This document shows, piece by piece, positions 21,498-46,952 of a stretch of DNA of 64,000 nucleotides. A program made the translations under genes and the position numbers. The notes under the pieces are model-generated. The model was given only the letters and a program-made list of their open reading frames with translations, was not told where the DNA came from and did no database searches. Within the stretch, counting starts at the first letter, position 1. The number at the start of each line of letters is the position of its first letter. Source of the stretch: Siphonodentalium dalli (Eukaryota; Mollusca; Scaphopoda; Gadilida; Siphonodentaliidae); NCBI GenBank assembly GCA_032622095.1, contig CP136066.1:96309319-96373318 (forward strand). Direction: 5' to 3'.

Positions 21498-22856
21498 AGA
21501 GTTGTTACGCCGAGTTATGTAGTAACTGACGAATTATGTGGTAGCTCACGAGTTATGTAGTAACAATCGACGAGTTTTGTGGTAGCTCACGAGTTTTGTA
21601 GTAATTTCAGGTTACGAGTTTTGTAGTAAAATATCGACGAGATTTGTAGTAAAAAACAAGCAACAATTTTTAGTCAGTTTCAAAGGCGCGTTTAATAAAA
21701 TCTTATATAGTAAATGCAATGTTTTTTGTGTAATTGTTTGTGTGCATGGTGGACGTTAATGACACTGTAGCTCAACTTGATGGTGGTCCATCGTCACTGC
21801 TGCGCCGTTTCTCGGCAGATCTGAACCAAACTTCGTACCTAGAAGTACTATGGCCATGTTATTAACTTGGACCTGGTCCCCATTACACCAGACATCGCGT
21901 TCTGACGTTAATGACGTTGTAGCTCAACTCGATGATGGTCCCTCGCCACTCCTCCGCAGTTTATGTATCCCTCATTGGTTGACCAGTTTGTGGGAGAGCT
22001 TACCAGCAACAAATGGACTGACTGTCCACTATTACTGTCACATGAACTGTTCACGTTTTTTCTTTGATTTTTCAACTACATGTATTATAATTGAATATGC
22101 AGAGTGTTACTTTGTCAAATCACATGGGTATCCACAAGAACGAACCAAGAACCAAGAGGTGGCGTAGAGTTGTCTATATTGCAAAAACAAAGTTAAACGA
22201 TTATTAGTAACAATAACTGTATGGTACGCATGCATGACTCGCCGCTCTCTTTTTTTCACGCTAATGTTGGTTTATTTCTTAGAGTGCACAAGCCGCGAAT
22301 CCATTATGCACTCATAGAAAAATGACGAACCACATTTGGTTTCCCACCAAGATAGATAGTTTATTCTATTTCGCCAATACAACATGGAATTAATAAATAG
22401 GACGCGACGTCTGACGTAATGGGGGCCAGGTTCAAGTTAATAACATGGCCATAGTACTTCTAGAACCGAAGTTTGGCTCAGATCTGATGAGAAACGACGC
22501 AGCAGTGACGAGGGACCAACATCAAGTTGAGCTACAACGTCATTAACGTCCACCACACAAACACTTACACAAAAAACATTGCATTTACTATATACGATTT
22601 TATTAAGTCCAAACCCGCCTTTGAAACTGACTAAAAATTGTTGCTACAAAACTCGACGAGTATTACTACACAACTCGTTGGCTTGTTTTTTACTACAAAA
22701 CTCGTCGATATTTTACTAGAAAACTCATAACCCAAATTACTACATAACTCGTCGATTTTACTGCAAAACTCGTGAGCTACCACAAAACTCGTCGATTGTT
22801 ACCACATAACTCGTGAGCTACCACAAAAATCGTCAGTTACTACATAACTCGGCGTA
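21498..22856. mobile_element. Large TIR transposon (~400-bp arms) with subterminal ACGAGTTTTGTAGTAA repeats
   Basis: Left arm about 21498-21880 and right arm about 22435-22856 are inverted copies. They start TGTTACGCCGAGTTATGTAG and continue with 7-8 degenerate copies of ACGAGTTTTGTAGTAA per arm. After that come AAAATTGTTGC.., GACGTTAATGAC and CATGGCCATAGTACTTCTAG. A 5-bp AGAGT flanks both ends. The centre (21880-22435) has no transposase; the frame at 21850-22167 is not convincing. Confidence 0.82.
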
Positions 22857-22859
22857 ACA

Positions 22860-23635
22860 AGAGTCGATAAAACAATGGATTTTGATACACTTGAGAGGTT
22901 TTTGTCCCTTTCGGTACAAAGAACTGCCAGAATAGTTAATAATTTTACTCAATACTCCTATATCCAAATAGCGTATTGTCCTGACTACTAGTATATGAGA
23001 GGAAGCTTCATTTGTATCATAATGTTGATTTTTTTAATTTTAATTGCATAATATAGCATCATGCCCCCTTATATTATAATGAAGAATAAACCAGTCCCAA
23101 ATATTCCAGCCCAATTAAAACAAATGTTGATATGCAATGTGGTCCACTCAAGCAGGGAGCAATCAACTGGAATTAGGTCACAGTGTTAAGCCATATATGG
23201 TGGTCAGCTTTAACTTGGTTATAAACCAATGGCCCAGAACTCATTTCAGCTGAATGTTCCATTGATCAACATGCAGACATGACATGAGTATTCACAAATA
23301 TAGAAAATTATTTATGGTAGTTGCCTTTCTAATTAAATTTCACAAATCAAAAAAATTAAGTCTCATATCATGATCTTCAGATATGATATCATAGATATAT
23401 GAACTGCACTTTTGAAAAAAAATCTATTTTACAGAAGTTCTTGTACCGAAAAACAGCTGACGTTTTAAATATTTTTCACGCCGTAAAAGTAAAGTAAATG
23501 AGGATATAATATCCAATGGGTTGATGGTTCTTAAATATTGTACCACAATAATAGCTTGTACCAAATTTCACAAATAAATTCCTGACATAATTTGAGAAAA
23601 TCCATAAGTTCTGGGTGGATGTGTCTTCAGTGCCT
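22860..23635. other. AT-rich stretch, nothing recognised
   Basis: No gene, strong repeat or structured element is seen on either strand. Confidence 0.4.
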
Positions 23636-23636
23636 T

Positions 23637-23792
23637 TAATGCATACATTTATTACATATACTATATATTATAATTTTAAATTATGAACCTGTTAAATGTG
23701 CTTTGTCGTGTATTTGAATTTTAATTTGTATATCTCACACACCATATTTATTGGTTTATTGGGATTAAAGAATTGAATTGAAATTGAAATAC
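23637..23792 (+). mobile_element. LINE 3' tail fragment
   Basis: Ends TTGGGATTAAAGAATTGAAT then TGAAATTGAAAT. This tail form is typical of CR1/jockey-type 3' ends. No coding sequence is attached. Confidence 0.45.
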
Positions 23793-23892
23793 CCGGACAT
23801 TTTGGCAAAAACGTGCGTCTGACCCTTAATATCCTTAATGACACTTCCAATTAGATTAGAGTTACACGTTATCTTGTATGCATTAATATATA

Positions 23893-24108
23893 CAGTAATG
23901 CTCTAAATAATCGACTCCTTAACCACTGCAGAATTATTGGTAATTTATTTTTCAGGATTTAGTCGGAAATATGGCTTGTTGTCATTCATCGGAAAGCTCT
24001 CAGTGAGAGCTTTCTGATGAATGGCAATAAGCCATATTTCCGACTAAATCCTGAAAATTACCCATAATTATGCTGCGGTTAAGGAGTCGATTATTTAGAG
24101 CATTACTG
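23893..24108. mobile_element. R3 foldback MITE, full length
   Basis: TA-flanked and starting CAGTAATGCTCTAAATAATC. Almost the whole 216 bp is one hairpin whose arms meet at GGAAAGCTCTCAGTGAGAGC. Further copies lie at 53206-53352 and 57903-58115. TA flanks with CAGT ends suggest mobilisation by a Tc1/mariner or pogo-type transposase. Confidence 0.88.
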
Positions 24109-24128
24109 TAGGTGTACAGATATTACAA

Positions 24129-24480
24129 TCCCAGATTACCTTCAGAAACCACTCAGACACAGCAGATATAGCAACGCTGACACTTATCGTCGAATTCATA
24201 CTGGGCCAAACTATTTTAGACATTCATTCTTCCCATCAACTGCTATACTCTGGCACCAACTCCCGCCTGATCTGATCAAGCTCTCTGACCCTGACCAGTT
24301 CAGGAGGAGAACTTATCAGCTACAACCATGAACCTGACAGCAACCATTGTTTTTAAAATGCTTTTATTTGTACATATTCTTTTAACTGACAAACTTGTCA
24401 CCCTATCACTCTATTCTCCACTTGCACTACGCCTGGTGATAACACCCATATATGGGGGTCGACCAGTACCAATAGATAGA
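24129..24480 (+). pseudogene. LINE reverse transcriptase C-terminus and 3' UTR
   Basis: The forward frame reads DYLQKPLRHSRYSNADTYRR, then FRHSFFPSTAILWHQLPPDL and a stop at about 24331. This is the usual end of jockey/CR1-type RT proteins (R..Y..SFFP..I..WN.LP). A 3' UTR follows, ending in ATAGATAGATAG near 24483. It ends about 160 bp before the gene B TATA box. Confidence 0.7.
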
Positions 24481-24642
24481 TAGTACAGCATGGCGCAAAT
24501 GTATAACTAACGGCAAATCAGCAGTCAGAAAGGGGTCACGTGTTTCTCTGTGATATGGGAAAAAACGGGTGTCCCGTTTCATGCATGCCATTCTCATGTG
24601 TCTCTGACATGTCAGAATGGAATGCGCTGACTGGTCCGGAGG

Positions 24643-24650
24643 TATATAAT
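24643..24650 (+). promoter_or_regulatory. TATA box of gene B
   Basis: TATATAAT, 86 bp before the ATG. With normal spacing the start site falls near 24675, giving a leader of about 60 nt. Placement parallels gene A. Confidence 0.55.
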
Positions 24651-24735
24651 CCGTGGGAATAATCATATTGTCGTGCAATCTCAACGATCCGTTCACTTTT
24701 CGAAACTTTTCTTGACGACAGTTCACGTATACAAT

Positions 24736-38561
<13,826 letters not shown>

Positions 38562-38648
38562 ACATTTGGAGAAAGTTGAATCAGTGAATTGTGTATGTTC
38601 AGATCAAACAACTCTGGTCTTTGTGATAAACATCATATTATTTGTTCA

Positions 38649-38900
38649 TTAACCCTTTACCCAACAGAACGGCCCTGTGCCAATGCATTCTCTTATATAT
38701 GCGAGTCGACCTATGGTCTACTCGCATATATAAGAGAATGCATTGGCACAGGGCATAACTGTAACCATCACAATGTGGTCAATGAACCGGTTCCAATGAT
38801 ATCCATATTTGTATAGTGTTATTGAGACAGACCGAAGATATTTTAGGCTGTTGAAGCTTTATTTGGGCGTTTTTGGTCGGTTTGTTGGGTAAAGGGTTAA
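38649..38900. mobile_element. R10 piggyBac-type MITE with internal hairpin
   Basis: TTAA flanks, with ends CCCTTTACCCAACA and TGTTGGGTAAAGGG-type complement. CCC..GGG ends plus a TTAA duplication are the piggyBac signature. It encloses a near-perfect hairpin with ~36-bp arms (CCCTGTGCCAATGCATTCTC and so on). 252 bp, downstream of gene B. Confidence 0.8.
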
Positions 38901-39085
38901 CACTTTCTTTAAAATTACTCATTGACGAGTAGTTCCCTTAGGAATTAGGACATGTTCAGATAAATAGTTAAATAAATGGCCATGTCTTAGGATCAGATCA
39001 TATTAAAGCTCAACAAAGGTTTGCTGAACTTATTATCTGAACATTTCCAACAAATTAATATGAATCCTTCTACACTTGTATTATT
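38897..39085. mobile_element. R1 MITE copy abutting R10
   Basis: Begins GGGTTAACACTTTCTTTAAA and continues through the hairpin block CTTATTATCTGAACATTTCC and TTCTACACTTGTATTATTG. It cuts into the duplicated exon 4 fragment that follows. Confidence 0.6.
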
Positions 39086-39086
39086 G

Positions 39087-39260
39087 CAACCTTGTTCTGC
39101 GTCATAATCACTGCACACATAACTGGCTAGACATTTGGAGAAAGTTGAATTCAGTGAATTGTGTATATTCAGATCAAACAATTCTGTTCTGAGCTGCCCG
39201 AAAAACCATTCTTTCGTGACCACCACAGATAGTATTAATTTATTTGTTCATTCGTTGATT
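39087..39260 (+). pseudogene. Truncated duplicate of gene B exon 4 and 3' UTR
   Basis: Matches 38509-38650. TGCAACCTTGTTCTGC corresponds to the ATIFC codons, ACTGCACACATAACTGGCTAG to the PAHITN-stop end, and the UTR block ACATTTGGAGAAAGTTGAAT is shared. The copy lacks the acceptor and the first half of the exon, being cut by the R1 MITE. Its frame would read FCVIITAHITG and stop. A relic, not a working exon. Confidence 0.75.
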
Positions 39261-39569
39261 ACTAATTACTGGGTATAGTTGATTGGATGTTTATTCTTGC
39301 TAGCAAGTGTTGCATGCAGATGGAACATAGCACACATATTATATAACATATGTGTACATATACATACAAGTTCCCTTATAGGAAGTGCTTGGATAAATAA
39401 ATTCTACAAACAGCCATATATATGCGTTGACGTTATTATATGTAATCTACCTGCAAGGGATAGGAATTCTTCTACACCTGTATTATATATATATGATCGT
39501 CTGCTTGTAAGTCTTGGATACCCCGGGTATCTTCAGGTACATATAGGCAATTCTGCAATACGACTGAGG

Positions 39570-39870
39570 TCGACCAAAAGTATACACAAATGTTTATCAG
39601 GCAGACCGGTAAATTAGGCAGACATAATCTGGTCCGCCTTATTTTCTCATGATCATAATTCATGTATTGGATGAACACACGGAGTGTTTCATTTGATCTT
39701 ATTTTTGACTATATTTTTAAATGGCTTCTGGTATGGCTCATTGGGCCTATCCACAGTAAGAGTATGTACTCAGTTTTGAAATCGAACACAAATTAAAAAT
39801 GTTTATATATGTCTGCCTAATTCTGGTTTGATATGGTTAGTCTGCCTCCTGAAAGCAGATTATTACGCCT
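39570..39870. repeat. Foldback with TTAGGCAGAC arms
   Basis: ACAAATGTTTATCAGGCAGA and TTAGGCAGACATAATC on the left pair with ATGTCTGCCTAATTCTGG and GTCTGCCTCCTGA on the right. About 300 bp, decayed. Confidence 0.5.
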
Positions 39871-40189
39871 CAAAATAGTAAGTTCGCCATCATAACATCC
39901 TATATCTCACGTAATTCATTCAATCGAATTGAAATTTTGAACGAATTGAACATCAGGTGAGTTAATTAACCCGATGGTATTCGAACATTATCTTGACTGT
40001 CACTTGATTGGAAAATTTGCCATTGTTAAAGTCTCCCTTTCAATTGTGACGCTCAGTAGAATCTCGTGTGTATGAGTTAACTGTGTAATCAGTCTCCACA
40101 ACCGTATTGCTGTTAGCGATTGTTTTGAACTTGACCAGTTGTTCCGCTTTCGGGTATTCGGTCAAATATACAACTCGGGTACGCCCTGT

Positions 40190-40400
40190 CACTAACTCGC
40201 GGTCATATTGGCTCCACCAGGCCCGGTTACTTGGTTTTAGTGCATGCTACATGTCTAAGTTCTTGAGTAGCATTTACATATATGGAAGTCATGAATATTC
40301 AAAAGCTCCATATATGGAGATGCTACTCCATATATGAAGATGCTAAACCACGGAACGGGCTGGATGAATCCAATACGACCGCGACACGGTGATTTCCTTA
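40190..40400. mobile_element. R6 foldback element, copy 1
   Basis: Outer arms ACTAACTCGCGGTCATATTG pair with AATACGACCGCGACACGG. The inner arms are GAGTAGCATTTACATATATG and complement. Related copies at 42262-42415 and 43595-43810. Confidence 0.65.
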
Positions 40401-40499
40401 TTCCAAAGCATGACCATTTAAATAAACAATTACAATAGTCTTTGTAGAAAACAAAATAACGTACTCTAAATACTGGTTGGGAAATGAAATTATTGAATT

Positions 40500-40672
40500 T
40501 GACAAAAAGCTGGAAATTACATGGCTGTCACGACATTAATTAATATTTTGAAATGTAAACTATCGAAATTATCTTCAACAGTTTTTGCCTATAATTGCTC
40601 TATAAGTTTAAGTGAAAAACTGCAAATATTGAAAAAGTTTGACCAAATTGGGGGGGGGGGGGGGGGGGGGGT

Positions 40673-40723
<51 letters not shown>

Positions 40724-41240
40724 CGGTAACACCGAACACCCATCTTCACAATCCATTTTTTTTGTATCGTTTTACCATTGTTATTTCAACTCACGTTGAC
40801 TCAGACTTGAAAATCCTTACTGCCAGGGGCGCGCCAAAAAATATCCAACTTAAGTTGTTTTAAACGTTTTACTAAAATTTGGCAGAGGTATAACACCTCT
40901 CAAATAATTAATACCAGAGGAATTTGCCGACAAGGGGCGTCTGGGTTGTGCCCACCCCATAACTTGGACAACATTAATTAGAAAATTTTGAAATGTGAAC
41001 TATCGAAATGATCTGAAATTATCTAAAATATTCAACTTAAGTTTAATAAATAATTGCAAATGTTGAACAGTTTGACCAAAATGATTTAGGGGGTGGCAAC
41101 ACCCCAAACCCTTGTCGCTACATCCCCCATTTTTTCCACATAGGTTATACTATATTCGTTCCATAAAGCCACACTGTCTCAAACATCAAAAGCTTTACTG
41201 GCTGGGGACGTACCGACAAGGAGGATGTGGGTATCATTGA
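40500..41240. repeat. ~440-bp tandem duplication, one unit with a giant G run
   Basis: 40530-40830 and 40965-41215 align (TTTTGAAATGTAAACTATCG, AAATATTGAAAAAGTTTGAC, then a G-rich block and CACCC). The G block is short in the second unit (AGGGGGTGGCAACACC) and is expanded in the first. Confidence 0.7.
40650..40723. repeat. Poly-G tract, 74 nt with a single T
   Basis: 22 G, one T at 40672, then 51 G, ending at GCGGTAACACC. Glycine-only open frames over it are artefacts. The true length may be misassembled. Confidence 0.95.
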
Positions 41241-41319
41241 TTGTAATTGTGGGGCCCGATAATTGATCTAAACTGGTAACAAGAGCATCGCTAGGGGTGG
41301 GAAAATACGATCGTGGTAA

Positions 41320-41645
41320 TTCCAACAAAGGACCATAACTCCTGAGAGAATTGGTGGGTGGAACCCAAATTCGAACTTTACCTGTAGTTTGGGCTAGTAA
41401 ACCCACATACCAAATTTCTACCCATTTAGTTCAGACTTCTAAAGTTATCACCCGGAAACGAAAATTTAGTGCAAATTTCAACAAAAAGGCCATAACTCTG
41501 GTGAAAATTGGCGGGTGGAACCCGAATTCGAACTTGACCTGTATGTTGTGCTAGTGAACCCATGCGCATACCAAAGTTCATTCCATTCAATTGAGAGTAT
41601 ATAAAGTTATCAACCGGAAATCAAAAGCGAACGGACGAACGTCCG
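41320..41645. repeat. ~165-bp tandem repeat, two units, GGACGAACG end
   Basis: Both units carry CCATAACTC, AATTGG.GGGTGGAACCC, AATTCGAACTT.ACCTGTA and AAAGTTATCA.CCGGAAA. Terminated by CGAACGGACGAACGTCCGG. Confidence 0.72.
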
Positions 41646-42261
41646 GGCCAAAACATAATACGTCCCGCTTTTTAAAAAAATATTCTACTTTTGGCCTAAA
41701 ACAAATAAACAAAATTAATTTGACATCCTTGTCCCTGTTAAATCTTGTTCTTCTTAGGATATTCAAGTAGTGGCTGCGAGTTGATTTAGCTATTGAATGT
41801 GATTGTTCATTGTCGGATGTTTTTCCACCGGTCCAGACTTGTGGACCAGGCCATGCCGTTGCTCAGTCATGAAACTATAGATCTGATAGCTTGATGAGCC
41901 CTTAGCTAGACCAAGTAATTCAGTGATAGAAATACATAAGACAGACAAACTATTTAAGGCTGAGATCGGTAAATACAATGTAGGTGAAGAAACCTGTTGC
42001 ACACTAACATCGAAGTGAGCTATCTTGCCGTCATTTCCGAGAAACTTGTGACGTAGATTCCCGGCGCTGATATAGCTTTATCGGAAGCAAACATCCAAAC
42101 TCCATGCAGCCCTCTCCGTTATCACTGAGATAGATCACTGCCGAAAGGATGGCGCTTTGCGGACCGATATATCTATTTTTACGTATCCTCGGAACTATAT
42201 TTAGTCACCTATTATCTTATTTTGACCACCAAATGTTTGCAATAATGGTAATTCTTTCGGT
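41646..42261. other. Unassigned stretch
   Basis: No repeat or gene is recognised. The minus frame at 41790-42002 has no family resemblance. Confidence 0.4.
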
Positions 42262-42415
42262 ATTGGTTCTGGAGTAGCATTCCATATGTGGAAGTTATGA
42301 ATAATTCAAAAGCTCCATATATCGAAATGCTACTCCAAAACTTTGACCAGTAGCACTAAAACCACGGAACCGGGCCTGGTGGTTTCAATATGGCCGCGAG
42401 TTAGTGACAGGGCCT
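42262..42415. mobile_element. R6 foldback element, copy 2
   Basis: TTCTGGAGTAGCATTCCATA with its complement, then CCAGTAGCACTAAAACCACG and ATGGCCGCGAGTTAGTGACA. The left outer arm is reduced. Confidence 0.62.
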
Positions 42416-42555
42416 ATACCCTATACCCTGGTAAATTAAAACATATAGACAGGAACAGAAATATAAAACTACAGGTGTGGCCATAGAGGTGTGTCGATAG
42501 AAACAAGTACAAATATAAATATAAAAATTCTAAATTTACAAACGAGCTCCCTACT

Positions 42556-43582
42556 TTAAAGGTACTCAATCCGATCAGACGCTGTAAAAAATATTTGATT
42601 CGAGTCGAGGAACCTGTTTCGAGGGTCGATCAGATGCTCAACTCCATGGTTGTTTAACAATTTACTGTTTTAACCTGAGAATATAAAGGACACAAATCAG
42701 TCAAGAATATGTAAATGCCGAGAACATATATGACAATTAATGTTAATGAATATGACCACCTAACACGAATGTGGCTCAAAACGCTCACACGTATGCAACC
42801 AGCAAGCATACCTGTACCATATCACATTAAAACGGACGCACATGGCGACATATTAATCAACACCTCACATGCAAACATCACATCAAAACGGCCGGACATG
42901 GCCACATGCACGCGACATATTAATCAACACCTCACATGCAAATGACTATATACACACACTCAATGCAAACAATCACACAATTTACCACATCACAGATAAA
43001 TGAATAAATGTACATTAATACAAACGGAATGAGAACGTATCAAACTAATTGGAAAATATTCGATGCACATGAATCTGGAAAAACAGTGAATGTCATAACA
43101 AGTGCATCAAAACCATTTGATATAAGTCTCTGTCATTTGAGATAATGTATTTACACAAGCTCCAACACCAACATGCTATCCAGGCACAGACGAAGTCTAT
43201 TCAGTCAGATATGAAAATTCAATGTACAATTGTTCAACTTCCAGATTGTATTGCAATGTCACAAAGAGACCTTCATCTAAATACTCACACATTGGCGGGC
43301 ACTGATGATACATATCACCCATCAAAGCTCAGAGTGATTAGATATCGATGTTTGAATTTCACGATTTATATTGTTTGTGGGACAGAAGTTGCCGGTCAAA
43401 TGGACGGTCTTGCAGATAAAGATGGATAACTCTAAAATAAAGTGGTAATAATAGACACTTGATTTTAGAGTTATCCATCTTTGATGGGTGGGTTCCTCGA
43501 CTCGAATCAAATATTTTTTACCCCCGAAGCCAAAGAAATAGTAAATAAATTAGGAGCGTCTGATCGGATTGAGTACCTTTAA
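42556..43582. mobile_element. R2 MITE split by a ~700-bp insertion
   Basis: The left end is 42556-42616 (TTAA AGGTACTCAATCCGATCAGA to GAGTCGAGGAACC), and the family sequence resumes at CACCCATCAAAGCTCAGAGT (43313) and ends ..GTACCTTTAA at 43582. The inserted 42617-43312 holds a ~70-bp tandem pair (42822-42943, ATTAATCAACACCTCACATG). No clear terminal structure. Confidence 0.68.
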
Positions 43583-43594
43583 CAAACGCATCGC

Positions 43595-43810
43595 GAAAAG
43601 CGAGATCACTGAGTCGCTACCATATTGTACCATATTGTATCCATCCAGGCCCGCGCAGTCAGTGCTACAGCAGGTCAAAGTTCTGGAGTAGCACTCCATA
43701 TATGGAAATATTCGAAACTCCTTGTATGGAATGCTACTCCAGAACTTTGACCTGTAGCACTTAATGCGCGGAATGGGGTTTGATGGACCCAATATGGTAG
43801 CGACTCAGTG
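43595..43810. mobile_element. R6 foldback element, best-preserved copy
   Basis: AGTCGCTACCATATTG pairs with CAATATGGTAGCGACT, and AAGTTCTGGAGTAGCACTCC with its complement. Ends ACTGAGTCGCTAC/GTAGCGACTCAGT. About 215 bp. Confidence 0.78.
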
Positions 43811-45620
43811 CTCTCGCTTATTGATATAATACGTTACAAGGGAGTTCGAATTCGAATATGTCCTCACTTCTAACGGTTATAATTCACAAACGCCTGAACA
43901 GTTTCCTAAAATTCCAACGCAAATCAATCGAGTAAAAGCTATATTTTACAAGTCTGGTATACACAATTCTGGGATATACTGTTCGACAAAAATTTTCAAA
44001 TTCGATAGCTCCCATCTAGAGGTGATCCAAAACATGCCTGTAAATTTTCAAAACAATATTGCAATAAATGCGGCGTGCAGGGTGTACCAAATTTTGAATC
44101 CAAGATGGCTGCTGGCTATGGGAGGCCTTTTTCAGATTTGTTATATATGCGCTGAAGCGCAAATCATTTGCGCTGAAGTGTGAATCATATTTGAGCTGGA
44201 GAGCTGTCAATTTATTTTAACTGACGCGCAAATACCTAGTTAACATCAATTGACTCCCCTCAGACACTGAATAAGTAAGTCCATCGCATACTCATATATT
44301 GTGGGTGGACTCTCTTCCTCTAACAATTCATGTTTGCTTGACACCGTCAGTATGCCTATTTCTGATTAATGTCTTCATGGCCTAAAAGTCAATTGAGTTA
44401 TAGGGGCAATCTCTGCATAATAATTTATATTGGCGCAAATATTTGCGCTTCAACTCAAATAAGGAATAACAGTGAAAAATACCTCCCATATATATAGCTG
44501 GCGGCCATGTTTTTTAGTTTTGTTTTTTATACGAATTTCGGGAAAACATACTATGGTCCCATCTAGAGGTCACCCTGAAGATCCACATGAAGTCTGGTGA
44601 CGATTAAATGATAGACATGTGGCCTGTGGGAGTGCTAAGGAAATTGTTGATGGATGGAAGCACGCAGACGCAAAACCATGGCAACAACTCAAACTTAACA
44701 GTCAATTTGATCTAAAAACAGTTGTTTCATAGATCATATAAATAGTCTGGTCGATAAAAGGTTTCCACCTAGAACAAATCTGGACTAAGATGGTTTTTAA
44801 TCCATTTTGAAGAGGAATATTCCCACTATAACATATCCAAAATCAGCGTTGAGAAATTTTATCCGGCCTTGGGAAATAGGTTTTTCTACAATATCCCTCA
44901 TCGGCGACAACAGAATGCCTTACTCCGATATATACCAGTTTGCGTGGAATTAGAGTACGGGGGTGAATAGAGTGACAAGGACAGAAAATAACGCAATCGC
45001 GGCCATGAAATGGGTGTCAAAATGGCCGCAACTCCAATCCATGCTACGACGAAAGCAACATATTTGATAACAACATAGAAGTGAAAATATGTATTGTTAA
45101 TTTAAAAGTACGTTGTTAAATATCTTTAAAGGTACTCAGATCATTAAAACAAACTCAATATGAAGGATGTATCGGTCACTGCAACGCATGTTCAACCCAA
45201 TTATTTACGTCTTTAAAGTTCGGGTTTTCTGCTTAGAATGCATCCAAAAGTTGGTCCAAAAACATAATTCCGGGCATGCAACATGTGAAGTAATGTTTCG
45301 CCACACAGTGCGTGGTAGATTCATTTTGAATGATGATTAATTATTTCAATGTAACGCAGAAACTGAAATGCACACTCTTGCGGTGTAAATAACAGTTACA
45401 TTTCCGGTTCAACTCTGTCAGTGATAATAAACCACAAACGTATGTCGTATTGCTCATCACATCTCTTCAATAGAGTAGCACCCGATCTCAACAGATCGAA
45501 GAGACGCTACATAGTACAATTCATGCTGCTACCAAACCGGTTTCTTAGTAGACAATTTTGTTCAAATTCCTTCACTTGGTAATTTAGAACGGGAATATGC
45601 TATCCCGCTATATATAATTT
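43811..45620. repeat. Repeat mosaic without genes
   Basis: Holds GCGCAAAT clusters (44150-44200, 44430-44460), R8-like motifs in both orientations (AATCCAAGATGGCTGCTGGC at 44098, GGCGGCCATGTTTTTT at 44503, CCATGGCAACAACTCAAAC near 44678) and an R11 copy at 44740-44895. Boundaries cannot be fixed by eye. Confidence 0.5.
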
Positions 45621-45624
45621 TGAT

Positions 45625-45792
45625 CAAAACCAAATACTCATACAATTTGGTTTTTGAAATGTTTGCTCAAAACCAAAATTGGTTTTGATCAAAACCAAAA
45701 TTTGGTTTTATATAAAACCAGTTTGGGTTTTGATCAAAACCAGTTGGCGCTTGGGTATTTGGTTTTGATCAAAACCAAATTTGGTTACATAT
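45625..45792. repeat. TTTGGTTTTGATCAAAACCAAA palindrome cluster
   Basis: Five or more copies of GGTTTTGATCAAAACC spaced by short unique linkers. It has the same design as the TTTGGTTCC cluster at 14020 but a different core. Confidence 0.85.
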
Positions 45793-45841
45793 ATGGGACA
45801 AAGTTCAAAACTAATTTTTTTTTTTTTTTAAACCTAAACGT

Positions 45842-46318
45842 TTAAAGGTACTCAACCCGTAAAGAGGGTCCCCATCTCAACAGATTCCAACAACAACAAT
45901 CCGATCAGAGGGTCCTATATTACTATTTATTTGGCTTTGGGGGTAAAAAATATTTGATTCGAGTCGAGGAACCCATCAAACAAAGCTCAGAGTTATTAGA
46001 TATTGATTTTTCAAATTTCTTATGTTCTCGAGATGAGTACTCATAACTGCCGTAATCTGCTCTGGATGTGTACTCCAAATATATTCAAACAGACAAGGAT
46101 GAATAACTCTAAAATCAAGTGGTAATTTTAACGTAATTTTGACTGAGTTCTGGGCCAGATAGTATTCCCGATAATGAAAAATAATAGATTTCTAAAATCG
46201 ATATCTAACAAATCTGAGCTTTGATGGGTGACTTCCTCGACTCGAATCAAATATTTTTGACCCCCGAAGCCATTGAAATAGTAATTGAGAGGAGTTTTAT
46301 CGGGTTGAGTACCTTTAA
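45842..46318. mobile_element. R2 foldback MITE, full length
   Basis: TTAA at both ends. The left end combines the two subtypes: AGGTACTCAACCCG with GGGTCCCCATCTCAACAG, then again CCGATCAGAGGGTCC. 477 bp. Confidence 0.78.
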
Positions 46319-46639
46319 GAGCGATATGCACAATATTAGTTTCAATATATTGTTGTTTGAAAATATCTTACCATTTCCACCCGCATATTTGGGCTAAATA
46401 TCAGGTCCTCTGTATTCGCTATTATTTATGCGTTGACCATTCACTCAATGTTGCTATTGATGGTTGTATGTGCGGCAGATATGTGTAACATTAGGGAGAA
46501 TGGTAATCACGCTGATGCGGTTGCAGAAAACGTACATGTGGCCTTAGTTATATTGAGCAAATATAATTTCGAGGTATAAGTCGAGAGCTTGTTCACTCAT
46601 ATGACTATAGCTATCCAGTTCTCCACAAATTGTAAATTG

Positions 46640-46915
46640 TATTCCATATTGTCCTTTTTGGCCCCCATTTTGGGACAGACATTCTACGGACAAGGTCTAC
46701 GAATAAGCATTGTTTTTGTGTATTTATTTTATTACTAATTTGGTATTAGTTGGTGAACCTACCTCAGACATTCATAATTTCAAAGCTAATTTTATCGGAT
46801 TTTGGATATGATATAAAGGATAATTATATTCCTCTTCAAATTGGAATACAAACTAACTTACCCGCTATATTGACCCTAAAATTTTAGTTTATCGAACAGA
46901 CTATAAGAAAATATA
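46640..46915. repeat. R11 repeat, inverted copy
   Basis: Ends AAAATTTTAGTTTATCGAAC then AGACTATA, the complement of the R11 start at 11014. Contains TCGGATTTTGGATATG and the TTCCTCTTCAAATTGG block of the 44740 copy in reverse. Confidence 0.55.
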
Positions 46916-46952
46916 TCTGATATGTACTTTGAACTTTGAACATTTCAAAATA

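Noticed and set aside
21850-22167. 105-codon frame inside the large TIR element
   Set aside because: Partly in the inverted arm and without transposase motifs.
40521-40863. Glycine-rich proteins
   Set aside because: Direct translation of the poly-G tract.
42715-43429. Forward frames rich in His and Thr
   Set aside because: They lie in a CA-rich insertion with a tandem pair and in the R2 arm; composition explains them.
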